64,000 nt of DNA from A07HB70 sp964512675 (GTDB lineage Archaea > Halobacteriota > Halobacteria > Halobacteriales > Haloferacaceae), in NCBI GenBank assembly GCA_964512675.1, contig CAZEJR010000001.1, positions 62,001-126,000 of the forward strand, given 5' to 3'. Below are positions 35,892 to 43,758 of this stretch, one piece after another. The notes beneath the pieces were generated by a model. The model was not told the DNA's origin. It ran no database searches and worked only from the letters and a program-made list of their open reading frames with translations. The position numbers and the translations under genes are program-made. The stretch's first letter is position 1. Every line of letters begins with the position of its first letter.

Positions 35892-37073
35892 CTACTCGCT
35901 GTGTGTGTACGCAGTACCGTCCATCAGCCGCCGCGCGGTCCGCCTGAACAGCACCTCGCGGACGTCACCGTCGTCGTCTCTGTCGACCAGTGAGTCCATC
36001 GTCCCCGACGTGTGCCCGATCGTCAGCCTCTGCCGGCCACCGGCGGGGTCCGTGGAGCGCGCCACCTCGCTGACGACCGTGCCGTCGATCTGACTCGCGA
36101 CGCCCGTACACACCGATCCCGTTCCTGCGTAGGCCTTGTGTAGGCGGCGATTGAACACCATACGCGCGACGAGCGAGATATCGTCGGCAGGCACACGCTC
36201 GCCTCCGAACGCGGTGTAGTCGGTCGGTTCGGCGACGAACACCACGAGCGGAAGCAGCGTGTTGGTCTCGCGGGCGACGCGTTCGCTCTCCGCGAGACCG
36301 CTCTCGACTGCGAACTCCGTACGGAGGGCTTCGACGGCGTCGAGGAGTTCCTCGTCCGTGTCGACGTCGTCCGGACTCTCCGTGCCGGTGAGGCCGAGAT
36401 CCGTCGCTCGGACGAACAGACAGGGGTTCCCGGCATCGACGAGCGAACAGCGGATCGTCTGCCCGTCTATCCGTGCCTCGTCACGGGGGGACCCGGTCGG
36501 GAGCGTCGCGCCGGTTTTGCCTCCGCCCGGACGGACGATCCCCACGTTGACACGAGCACCCGGCCGCGGGACTCCGCTGATCTGAAACTCACCGGTCGAC
36601 TGGCTCCGCCCGTTCTCTACCGGCACCTCGACGACCATCCGTGCGTTCGTTCCGGTGTTCCGCATCGTCACCCGCGTCACCGGCTCGTCAGGCTCGACGT
36701 AGCCCGCCTCGACGGCGAAGTAGCCGGCAGCCGCCGAGATGTTTCCACAGTTCCCCTCGAAGTCGACGTGGGCCTCGTCGACGCTGACCTGCCCGAACGT
36801 GTAGTCGACATCGACGTCGCTGTCGGCAGACGGACCGACGACGGCAGCTTTACTCGTCAGCGTGTCGGCACCACCGAGGCCGTCTACCTGCCTGGGGTCG
36901 GGACTCCCCATCACGTTCAGTATGAGCCGCTCGCGCTCTGCCGGGTCGGCGGGTATGTCTCGTTCCCTGAACAGGACGCCCTTGCTCGTCCCCCCACGCA
37001 CGACGGTACACGGGACGCGTCGCAGATCCGCGTCGACTCTCGATTCCGGTCGAACGCCCTCCGTCTGTCGCAT
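35892..37073 (-). CDS. PrpF-family isomerase (methylaconitate / oxalomesaconate tautomerase-like)
   Basis: This 393-residue protein has the PrpF/DapF double-domain fold: N-terminal PCTVVRGGTSKGVLF with the RGGTSKG motif, FEGNCGNISAAAG carrying the active-site Cys-Gly-Asn, and VSEVARSTDPAGGRQRLTIGHTSG near the C-terminus. Members isomerise aconitate-type double bonds (2-methylaconitate, 4-oxalomesaconate). No partner pathway gene is adjacent, so the substrate is open. Codon use is less GC-extreme than the neighbours, and gene-poor DNA flanks it on both sides, suggesting acquisition. A clear TATA element precedes it. Confidence 0.87.
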   Translation of the reverse strand: MRQTEGVRPESRVDADLRRVPCTVVRGGTSKGVLFRERDIPADPAERERLILNVMGSPDPRQVDGLGGADTLTSKAAVVGPSADSDVDVDYTFGQVSVDEAHVDFEGNCGNISAAAGYFAVEAGYVEPDEPVTRVTMRNTGTNARMVVEVPVENGRSQSTGEFQISGVPRPGARVNVGIVRPGGGKTGATLPTGSPRDEARIDGQTIRCSLVDAGNPCLFVRATDLGLTGTESPDDVDTDEELLDAVEALRTEFAVESGLAESERVARETNTLLPLVVFVAEPTDYTAFGGERVPADDISLVARMVFNRRLHKAYAGTGSVCTGVASQIDGTVVSEVARSTDPAGGRQRLTIGHTSGTMDSLVDRDDDGDVREVLFRRTARRLMDGTAYTHSE

Positions 37074-37093
37074 ACGGCTCGGTCTCGTGCGTC

Positions 37094-37104
37094 AGATAAA
37101 TACG
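37094..37104 (-). promoter_or_regulatory. TATA box of the PrpF-family gene
   Basis: The minus strand reads CGTATTTATCT, centred 26 bases before the ATG at 37073. It is one of the clearest archaeal TATA boxes in the window and implies a leaderless mRNA. Confidence 0.55.
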
Positions 37105-37779
37105 TTCCCCGCGAGGCCCGCCCGAGAGCGTACCGTTCGGAGTACCGGAGGTGTCGACGGGGTCGGCACGACGTAACCGCACGCCCCGTCGAGCGGAGTC
37201 GGGGCTCCGGCCCGGACGGCTCACTCGTTACGTACCGAGGCCAGGGCTCGCCGCACGCGGCTGTCTCCGACACCATCTGGCGTTCATCGCCCCCCGTCAC
37301 CACGTGGTCGACTCTGGCCGTGACGAGCCCCTCTGGCTACGATCACCCCTGCTCAGTCCCGATCCGACGACCAGTGCGCTCCGTATCACGCCGTACGCTC
37401 GACTGTCGGTCTCGAGCGTCGCCACCGCCGACGGATCTCGCTCTCTGATCGAGTTGCTGTCTCGGACGGAGGCGAGTAGACGAAATAAACCCGACTGTTC
37501 GTGTCTGCGACCCCGACCCGGGGACAGACGAACACGGGGTGAACGAGAGCGACACCACCAGACGCAGCCGGGGGCGTCTCGGTCGACGGACGAGCTGCCC
37601 GTCGCGTCCGGCAGGAGAGCAGACTCACGGGGCGAGCGTGTCCGTGCCCGCCGTCGTAGAGTGTGGCCCGTGTCTCGTCGGTCAGGCCTCGTGCCCGAGG
37701 GCGACTCTCGTCGGGCGGCGACCTCGTCGCCTGAACCCGTCGGAAGATGCTTTTCGACCGCGTGGTAACCGACTGTCAC
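37105..37779. other. 675-base stretch without a convincing gene
   Basis: Open frames exist on both strands but they are rich in Arg and Ser and look like shadows with no conserved motif. An AT-rich island at 37482-37491 (GAAATAAACC) could be a promoter for either strand. An imperfect stem lies at about 37497-37534, formed by TGTTCGTGTCTG and CAGACGAACAC. Together with 35429-35891 this makes the PrpF-family gene an isolated gene in a sparsely coded block. Confidence 0.5.
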
Positions 37780-37875
37780 ATGAGCAACGGATCTGGTGGT
37801 GTCGGTGCCGGCAGTCACCACGGACACCCGACGTCGCCGGGACCTCAGTCGCATCGCGACGAGCGCCGCCGGTGA
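37780..37875 (+). CDS. Possible small ORF, 31 residues, coupled to the next gene
   Basis: ATG 37780 reads MSNGSGGVGAGSHHGHPT and ends TGA at 37873-37875. The stop overlaps the GTG of the next gene as GTGA, the same coupling seen repeatedly in this window. The peptide is Gly/His-rich and has no recognisable family. It may be a genuine small protein or only a translated leader that delivers ribosomes to the membrane-protein gene. Confidence 0.35.
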   Translation: MSNGSGGVGAGSHHGHPTSPGPQSHRDERRR

Positions 37876-38093
37876 ACCCCGTCGTCCTCGTCCGCCGGCT
37901 GTTCTGGGGCGCGGTGACGACGCTCGCCGGCGCCGCGACCGGGCTCTCGGGGGTTCTGGTCGTCCGCGGACCGCTGCTCGGCGGCGAGGTGCTCGACCCA
38001 CGGCCGCTCGTCCTCGCGACGGGCGTCTTCGTCCTCGGTATCATCGTCTTCGCGCTCGGCGGGACGAAGTTCGTGCGCGCCCTGCGCGCTTAG
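37872..38093 (+). CDS. Small two-span membrane protein, 73 residues
   Basis: GTG 37872 opens NPVVLVRRLFWGAVTTLAGA and a first hydrophobic span, then a short loop VRGPLLGGEVLDPRP and a second span LVLATGVFVLGIIVFALGG. It ends in a basic GTKFVRALRA tail, so the N- and C-termini are probably cytoplasmic. No function is known. The gene ends tail-to-tail with the zinc-finger protein at 38090. Confidence 0.65.
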   Translation: MNPVVLVRRLFWGAVTTLAGAATGLSGVLVVRGPLLGGEVLDPRPLVLATGVFVLGIIVFALGGTKFVRALRA

Positions 38094-38515
38094 TCCGGCG
38101 CGACGGCGGCCAGCGACCGCTCGACTATCAGCGCCTCGACGACGGCACGGTCCGCCGCCGACTCGCGGTCCGTCAGGGTCGCTCGCGCGTCTGCGCGCAT
38201 CCGCTCCTCGACGCCGCGCTGGTCGGGGTCTTTCGTCGCGTTCGTCAACGCCTCGTAGTCGTCGGCCAGGTCGAACGACGCCCGCGCGGCGTTGCACCGC
38301 GACAGCGGGTTGCCGTCGAGGTCCACCGTCAGGTCACACACCAGCGCCCAGTCGTTCTCGCAGAAGTGTACCGAGACGGGGCCGACGATATCGCCCACGG
38401 CGATCGGCCCTGCGTTCTCCATCAGCCCGACCGCACTCGGCGGGACGTCTACGCGCGCGGCCGTCTCGCGGCTGCCACACAGCGCACACGGCTGTTCGGT
38501 CCGCCCGGTGTACAC
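38090..38515 (-). CDS. Uncharacterised zinc-binding protein, 141 residues
   Basis: Start is GTG 38515. The N-terminal PCALCGS pair and the later HFCENDW supply a CxxC plus His/Cys set likely to hold zinc. The rest is helical (FDLADDYEALTNATKDPDQR, RAVVEALIVERSLAAV). It reads as a stable haloarchaeal protein, but the family and role are not recognised. Confidence 0.68.
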   Translation of the reverse strand: MYTGRTEQPCALCGSRETAARVDVPPSAVGLMENAGPIAVGDIVGPVSVHFCENDWALVCDLTVDLDGNPLSRCNAARASFDLADDYEALTNATKDPDQRGVEERMRADARATLTDRESAADRAVVEALIVERSLAAVAPD

Positions 38516-38594
38516 TACTCTCCGCCCCCCGAGATCCGACTCGAAGCCACGTTAGACACGAGGGCACCCGCGCAAAAAAGCCTCGCGGAGTCGG

Positions 38595-38987
38595 TCACAG
38601 CCGGTCGAGTGCGGTCCGGCAGACGGCCACGTACGGCGCCGCCGCGACCGGAATCTCGAACGCCACCCGACAGCCACCGGGGGCCGGGTCGACCCGGTGG
38701 CCGGTCGCCGGGATCCGCGCGATCCGCCACGTCCAGCGCCCACGGTCGCCGTCCCACTCGCAGGCCTGTACCTCGAACGGCACCCAGACGCCGAGGCGAG
38801 CGATCCTGACCCGTCCCGTCGTCCCCGGACCGATCCGGCGCTCGGTGCAGTCGACGGCGGCGACGCTCGGCCCCCACGATGGCCACGCCGCCGTGTCGAC
38901 GAGGCGGTCCCAGACCTCGGCCGGCGGACGGGTGACTCGGCGCGCGACGACCAGCCGCAGACCGTCCGGAGTGTGTTCGACGTCCAC
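38595..38987 (-). CDS. SRPBCC (START-like) family protein
   Basis: This 130-residue protein has the SRPBCC hydrophobic-cavity fold: RRVTRPPAEVWDRLVDTAAW followed by WPSWGPSV, then a series of beta strands (GRVRIARLGVWVPFEVQACEW) and a long C-terminal helix (CRTALDRL). Such proteins bind lipids or aromatic ligands or act in polyketide-like chemistry. GTG 38987 gives the normal N-terminus. It is divergent from the phosphomevalonate decarboxylase gene with a 54-base gap. Confidence 0.8.
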   Translation of the reverse strand: MDVEHTPDGLRLVVARRVTRPPAEVWDRLVDTAAWPSWGPSVAAVDCTERRIGPGTTGRVRIARLGVWVPFEVQACEWDGDRGRWTWRIARIPATGHRVDPAPGGCRVAFEIPVAAAPYVAVCRTALDRL

Positions 38988-39041
38988 GACGAGCCTGCGT
39001 CGACCGGAACGTTGAACCCGGCGACGGGCGCGAATCGCCGC

Positions 39042-40016
39042 ATGAAGGCGACGGCGAGGGCCCACCCTATCCAGGGGCTCGTAAAGTACCACGGGATGCG
39101 CGACGAGGAGCGCCGGTTCCCGTATCACGACTCGATCAGCGTCTGTACCGCGCCGAGCCACACCCGTACGACAGCCGCGTTCCGACCCGGGGCCGACGAG
39201 GACGTCTTCGTCGTCGACGGCGAGCGTCTGTCGGACCACGCCGCCGACCGGGTGCGGTCGGTCGCCGACGAGGTCCGGGAGCGCGCGGGGACGGACGACC
39301 GGGTCCGGCTGGAGTCGGAGAACTCGTTCCCGTCGAACGTCGGCTTCGGCTCCTCGTCGTCCGGCTTCGCCGCCGCCGCCGTCGCGCTGACGACGGCGGC
39401 GGGGCTGGACCTCACGCCTCCCGAGGTGTCGGCTGTCGCACGCTACGGCTCCTCGTCGGCGGCCCGCGCCGTGACGGGCGCGTTCTCGGCGCTGGAGGCG
39501 GGCCTGAACGACCGTGACTGCCGTGCACACCGGATCGAGACGCCACTCGAGGACGACCTCCGGGTCGTGACTGCGCTCGTCCCGCAGTACAAGGAGACCG
39601 AGGAGGCCCACCGTGAGGCCGCCGCGAGTCACATGTTCGAGAGCCGACTGGCACACGTCCACGAACAGCTGGCCGCGATGACAGACGCGCTCCGCACGGG
39701 CGCGTTCGACCGCGCGTTCGAGCTCGCCGAACACGACTCGCTCTCGCTCGCCGCGGCGACGATGACGGGTCCCGCGGGGTGGGTGTACTGGCAGCCACGG
39801 ACGCTCGAGGTGTTCGACGCCGTCCGGACGCTCCGCGCCGAGGCAGACGTGCCCGCGTACTTCTCCGTCGACACCGGCGCCTCCGTCTACGTCAACACCA
39901 CCGCGGCCCACGTCGACCGGGTGCGTGCGGCCGTCGCCGACTGCGGCGTCGAGACGGAGATCTGGGAGGTCGGCGGTCCCGCCGAGGTGCTGCCCGAGAG
40001 CGAAGCGCTGTTTTGA
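39042..40016 (+). CDS. mvaD: Phosphomevalonate decarboxylase (MvaD family)
   Basis: This 324-residue GHMP-kinase-fold enzyme of the archaeal mevalonate pathway decarboxylates phosphomevalonate to isopentenyl phosphate. Visible features are ARAHPIQGLVKYHGMRDE, the ATP loop ENSFPSNVGFGSSSSGFAA, the variable ARYGSSSAARAVTGAF region with the Ser/Arg active-site residues, and the C-terminal SVDTGASVYV. In Haloferax this family was shown to use phosphomevalonate rather than the diphosphate; the same is assumed here. It supplies isoprenoids to the lipid genes of the window. Confidence 0.92.
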   Translation: MKATARAHPIQGLVKYHGMRDEERRFPYHDSISVCTAPSHTRTTAAFRPGADEDVFVVDGERLSDHAADRVRSVADEVRERAGTDDRVRLESENSFPSNVGFGSSSSGFAAAAVALTTAAGLDLTPPEVSAVARYGSSSAARAVTGAFSALEAGLNDRDCRAHRIETPLEDDLRVVTALVPQYKETEEAHREAAASHMFESRLAHVHEQLAAMTDALRTGAFDRAFELAEHDSLSLAAATMTGPAGWVYWQPRTLEVFDAVRTLRAEADVPAYFSVDTGASVYVNTTAAHVDRVRAAVADCGVETEIWEVGGPAEVLPESEALF

Positions 40017-40036
40017 GTTCGGATCCTACTCCGGTC

Positions 40037-41170
40037 GTGAACGAACGGGTCCTCGTCCTCGGGGCGGGCTACGCCGGTCTGTCGGTCGCGCGCCGTCTCG
40101 AGCGGTCGCTCCCCGACGCCGCCGCGCTGACCGTCGTCGACGCCTCTCCCGAGCACCTCGTCCAGCACGAGCTCCACCGCCTCGTCCGGTATCCCGACCT
40201 CGTCGACGCCATCACCGTGCCGCTCGACGAGACGCTCGACCGCGCCGACGTCGTGACCACACGAGTCGAGTCGGTCGACCGGGACTCGCGGACCGTCCAC
40301 ACAGACGAGGGGGCGCTCGACTACGACGTCTGTGCGGTCTGTCTCGGCGCCGAGACGGCGTTCTACGGCCTGCCGGGCGTCGCCGAGCACGCGACCCCAC
40401 TGAAGCGCGTCCGGCACGCCGAACGCGTCCGAGAGCGGTTCCTCGCGCTCGGCGCCGACGACCGGGTCGTCGTCTGTGGCGCCGGTCTCTCCGGCGTCCA
40501 GGTCGCCGGCGAGCTCGCCGCGCTCGACGCGTCGGCGGGTGTCGGCGCCGAGATACGGCTCGTCGAGCGGGAGCCGACGGTCGCGCCGTCGTTTCCCGGG
40601 CCGTTCGCCGAGGCGGTCCGTGCGTCGCTCGACCGCGCCGGTGTCGCCGTCGAGACGGACGTACAGGTGGCGGCGGCGACGGCCCGCGAGGTGCGGTTCG
40701 CGGACCGCGACCCGCTCGACCACGACCAGCTCGTCTGGACCGGTGGCATCCGCGGCGCGGGCGCGATTGGTGGCGAGCGCCCGACCGTCCGCGCGGACCT
40801 GCGTCTCGACGACCGGACGTTCGCCGTCGGCGACGCCGCCCGGGTCGTCGACGCCGACGGCGAGCCGGTGCCCGCGAGCGCCGCCGCGGCAATCCGCGAG
40901 GCGTCGGTGGCGGCGACGAACGTCACGCGCGTAGTCGAGGGGCTCGGCGACCGCGACGGGTTCGCCCCGCGGCTGGAGCGGTACCGGTTCGACGTGCCGG
41001 GCTGGATCGTCTCCGTCGGCGACGACGCGGTCGCGCGGGTCGGCGGCGTCGTCGTGACCGGCACAGCGGCACGCGCGATGAAGGCCACCGTCGGCGCTGG
41101 CCACCTCACCGCCGTCGGCGCGGTCGGACGGGCAGCCGACCTCGTCCGTGAAGAGCTCGGCCACGCGTAG
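40037..41170 (+). CDS. FAD-dependent pyridine nucleotide oxidoreductase (NDH-2-like)
   Basis: This 377-residue two-dinucleotide-domain flavoprotein has an N-terminal VLVLGAGYAGLSVARRLE for FAD, the central NAD(P)-binding VVVCGAGLSGVQVAGELA and the C-terminal TFAVGDAARV that contacts the flavin. It fits the type II NADH dehydrogenase / sulfide:quinone reductase-like group. No catalytic Cys pair of sulfide:quinone reductase is evident, so NADH:quinone activity is more likely. Start is GTG 40037, 20 bases after mvaD. Confidence 0.85.
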   Translation: MNERVLVLGAGYAGLSVARRLERSLPDAAALTVVDASPEHLVQHELHRLVRYPDLVDAITVPLDETLDRADVVTTRVESVDRDSRTVHTDEGALDYDVCAVCLGAETAFYGLPGVAEHATPLKRVRHAERVRERFLALGADDRVVVCGAGLSGVQVAGELAALDASAGVGAEIRLVEREPTVAPSFPGPFAEAVRASLDRAGVAVETDVQVAAATAREVRFADRDPLDHDQLVWTGGIRGAGAIGGERPTVRADLRLDDRTFAVGDAARVVDADGEPVPASAAAAIREASVAATNVTRVVEGLGDRDGFAPRLERYRFDVPGWIVSVGDDAVARVGGVVVTGTAARAMKATVGAGHLTAVGAVGRAADLVREELGHA

Positions 41171-41200
41171 TGTTTCGACCCGACCCGTCGACCGACAGGC

Positions 41201-41752
41201 GTGGTACTCGAGTCGTTCGAGGAGACGGCACCGGACGTCGCGGCGTCGCCCCGTGTCGACGACGCCGCGGTCGTCATCGGCGACGTGCGGATCGGCCCCG
41301 AGGCGAGCGTCTGGCCGAACGCGACGCCGCGTGGCGACCACGGTCGGCGAGTGCGCGAACGCACAGGACGGCGCGACGCTCCACGACACGGTCGGACACG
41401 CCCCAGCCGCCCACGACACGACGGTACGGGAGAGCGGTGGCCGGGACTGGGTCGGTGGTGCTCGACGGAGCGGTCGTCGGGGAACGTGCGCCCGTCGGCG
41501 CCGGCGCCGTCGTCACCGAGGGAACGACGGTGCCGCCGGACACCCCCGTCGCGGGCGCGCCAGCGGATCACACAGGAGGCCGACCCGGACGAGTCGCGGC
41601 GGACAGCCGCGGGCGACCGGTACGCAGAGCTCGCCCGCCGAGACACGAGCGGGAGAACGGGTCGAGTAGAGCGAACCGTTGAACTGTTCGGCGACCGGAC
41701 GACGGACACGTACAGCCGGACCGACCGCTCCGGCGACCACGCATACCGATGA
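41201..41752 (+). pseudogene. Broken gamma-carbonic-anhydrase-like gene (left-handed beta-helix)
   Basis: GTG 41201 begins VDDAAVVIGDVRIGPEASVW and reaches PNATPRGD, exactly like gamma-CA proteins. The coding then shifts frame to GECANAQDGATLHDTVGHAP with AAHDTTV (metal His pair), shifts again to AGTGSVVLDGAVVGERAPVG and AGAVVTEGTTVPPDTP, and finally returns to the first frame with SRRTAAGDRYAELARRD. Against the usual pattern, about 12-14 residues are also missing between QDGATLHD and TVGHA. At least three indels are required, so the gene is a pseudogene unless the assembly is poor here. Confidence 0.72.
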
Positions 41753-41937
41753 TCACGACGCTGCTCGTCTCGGTGCCGACAGGGCTCGACCCGGCGCTGA
41801 TCGCGATGGCCGTCCTCCGGGCCGTCGTCGTCCTCGCCGTCCTCGGCGTCGTGGTGCGTGGCTACCTCCGGCGGCGGCGGAGCCGGGACCAGATTCTGCG
41901 CGAGAGCCGCCGGTGGGTCGACGACGAGGAGGAGTGA
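41749..41937 (+). CDS. Small membrane protein, 62 residues
   Basis: ATG 41749 gives a single-span protein: a short MITTLLVSVPTGLDPALIAM head, the hydrophobic AVVVLAVLGVVVRGYL segment, then a basic and finally acidic tail (RRRRSRDQILRESRRW, VDDEEE). Basic residues after the helix indicate a cytoplasmic C-terminus. The start lies on the last bases of the broken gamma-CA frame. Function unknown. Confidence 0.65.
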   Translation: MITTLLVSVPTGLDPALIAMAVLRAVVVLAVLGVVVRGYLRRRRSRDQILRESRRWVDDEEE

Positions 41938-41971
41938 GTCGGCTTAAGCCGGGCGCCGCCCTCGCTCCACC

Positions 41972-42463
41972 GTGGTCGAACTCGTCTCCGTCGCCGCCGT
42001 CGCCGAGAACCGGGTGATCGGACGCGACGGCGAACTCCCGTGGCCGTCGCTCCCAGCCGACCGCGCGCAGTACCGCGCGCTCGTCGCGGACGCTCCGGTC
42101 GTCCTCGGCCGGCGGACGTTCGACTCGATGCGCGGAGACCTGCCGGGACGGGCGCAGGTGGTGGTGAGCCGGTCGCGCGACGCGGTCGACGCCCCGACGG
42201 CACACGTCGTCGACGGCGTCGACCGCGCACGCGCGGCGCTGTCCGACCTCGACGCAGGCCTCGCTTACGTCCTCGGCGGCGGTGCCATCTACGATCTGTT
42301 CCACCCGCACGTCTCGCGGATGGTGCTCAGCCACGTCGACGGCACGTACGAGGGCGACAGCACGTTTCCCGCGTGGGACGAGACGGCGTGGAGCGTCGTC
42401 CGCGAGGAGACACACGACGGGTTCACGCTTCGCGAGTGGGTCCGCCGAGCCTCGGGGACGTAG
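41972..42463 (+). CDS. folA: Dihydrofolate reductase
   Basis: This 163-residue DHFR reduces dihydrofolate with NADPH. The N-terminal VAAVAENRVIGRDGELPWPS includes the conserved Trp-Pro of the mobile loop, VVLGRRTFDSM holds the NADPH-binding Arg-Arg-Thr, and YVLGGGAIYDLF is the second nucleotide motif. The GTG start (41972) and acidic composition fit haloarchaeal enzymes. The window shows no thymidylate synthase neighbour. Confidence 0.93.
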   Translation: MVELVSVAAVAENRVIGRDGELPWPSLPADRAQYRALVADAPVVLGRRTFDSMRGDLPGRAQVVVSRSRDAVDAPTAHVVDGVDRARAALSDLDAGLAYVLGGGAIYDLFHPHVSRMVLSHVDGTYEGDSTFPAWDETAWSVVREETHDGFTLREWVRRASGT

Positions 42464-42520
42464 GCTGTCGTCTCCGCCGGCCCGCGGCAGCCGCTCGGAG
42501 CGGTGCGCGTTCGACCGGAG

Positions 42521-43423
42521 TCAGCCGCTGTCGTCGGGCAGGATCCGTCGGACCGGGAGGCGTTCGCGCCGGACCCGCGCCGCGAGGGCCTCTACCTCTG
42601 TACGCAGATCCGCCCGTGTCACCGGGTCGTCCCACCGGTTCGCCGGGTCGAGCCACTGGTAGTGGTACGAGGCCTCGGTCGAGCGCTCGTACGGGTCGAT
42701 ACGCGCGATCTTCAGCAGGTCCACCGGCCCGTCCAGCGCCGCGGCGTACGCCTCGGCCTGGAGGCGGTGCTTGTGGTACACCCGCTTCGAGGTCTTGAGG
42801 TCACAGACCGCGCGGTCGGCCCCCGGCCGATCTGTCTCGTAGACGAGGTCGACCTGTCCGGCGTACCCCCGGTCGTCGTCTATCAGAAACCGCTCGACGC
42901 CGACCGGGCTGACGAGGTCGGAACGCACCGCGTCGGCGTTGTCGCGACACCACGCGACCGCCTGCTCGCCAATCGCGGCGGCGTCGGCGCCGTCTGCCTC
43001 CTCCGCGAGCCACGCCGCGAGTGCGTCGGGGTGGTCGACGGACCCGAGCGCCCTCAGGGCCGCACTGGCTGCACTCTCCTCTGCCCCCCAGAGGTCGCGG
43101 TCGGCCAGCGGCGCGAGCACCGTCTCGTGGGCGAGCGTCCCGACGGCGGACTTGAACCGGAGCAGCTCACGCCAGTCCGCGCGTCCAGCGCTCCCGTCGT
43201 GGGTCGCCTTCCAGCGGTCCAGTCCCGTCGTGTCGGCGGCGCGCGCGCTCACGACGGTGCTGACACTCGGGTAGACCGACCCGTCGTCGGCGACGTACAC
43301 CCGGCCCTCGGTCCCGTCGCGGAACTCGACCCCCGTTCGGGCGACGAGCCGACCGTCGACGCGGCGCGGGTCGGCAGTGAACGCCGCCTCGCCGTCGACG
43401 GTCGGAACGCGAAACTCGGCCAC
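42521..43423 (-). CDS. PD-(D/E)XK-like nuclease domain protein
   Basis: This 300-residue protein has a restriction-endonuclease-like core in its second half: a preceding acidic RFLIDDDRGYAGQVDLVYE, then AVCDLKTSKRVYHKHRLQAEAY. That is Asp, then DxK, then the Q-xxx-Y motif of RecB/Cas4-type nucleases. The N-terminal half is variable and begins MAEFRVPTVDGEAAF. No Fe-S Cys cluster is present. It may act in DNA repair or be a degenerate binder; activity is inferred from the intact motif set. Confidence 0.78.
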   Translation of the reverse strand: MAEFRVPTVDGEAAFTADPRRVDGRLVARTGVEFRDGTEGRVYVADDGSVYPSVSTVVSARAADTTGLDRWKATHDGSAGRADWRELLRFKSAVGTLAHETVLAPLADRDLWGAEESAASAALRALGSVDHPDALAAWLAEEADGADAAAIGEQAVAWCRDNADAVRSDLVSPVGVERFLIDDDRGYAGQVDLVYETDRPGADRAVCDLKTSKRVYHKHRLQAEAYAAALDGPVDLLKIARIDPYERSTEASYHYQWLDPANRWDDPVTRADLRTEVEALAARVRRERLPVRRILPDDSG

Positions 43424-43503
43424 ACGAGGCGGTCGTGCGCGCTCGGATTAAGCGGTTCGTGTCGTCCCGACGGAGCCCTGTCGCTCCGCACACACGACCC
43501 GTC

Positions 43504-43758
43504 GTGACCGACGTCGCTCCAGAGGCACTGCTCCCGAGCGAGCGGCTGCGACGGCGGGCCACAGACGACGACGTGACGCAGGCCCACCGCGGACGGGCGT
43601 ACGCCGACGAGGGCGACCTGACCGACGCCGACGCCCGTGCCGAGGGCGCGTCCGACCTCGACGACGACCGCGACCTGCTCGCGCGGGCACGCGAGGGCTT
43701 CGAGTGGGACGACGACGCGCCGGTCGTGTGTCACCGGTTCGAGCGCGTGGACGACTAG
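43504..43758 (+). CDS. Uncharacterised acidic haloarchaeal protein, 84 residues
   Basis: Start is GTG 43504, giving MTDVAPEALLPSERLRRRAT and a helical, Asp/Ala-rich body (GDLTDADARAEGASDLDDDR) ending in PVVCHRFERVDD. Earlier in-frame starts would overlap the promoter of the divergent nuclease-like gene. No motif is recognised. The stop overlaps the convergent transporter gene. Confidence 0.6.
   Translation: MTDVAPEALLPSERLRRRATDDDVTQAHRGRAYADEGDLTDADARAEGASDLDDDRDLLARAREGFEWDDDAPVVCHRFERVDD

Noticed and set aside
37151..37768. 205-residue plus-strand open frame in the PrpF flank
   Set aside because: The product is Arg/Ser-rich with no motif or credible ribosome or promoter signal, and overlapping frames on both strands look equally open, as expected of GC-rich non-coding DNA.
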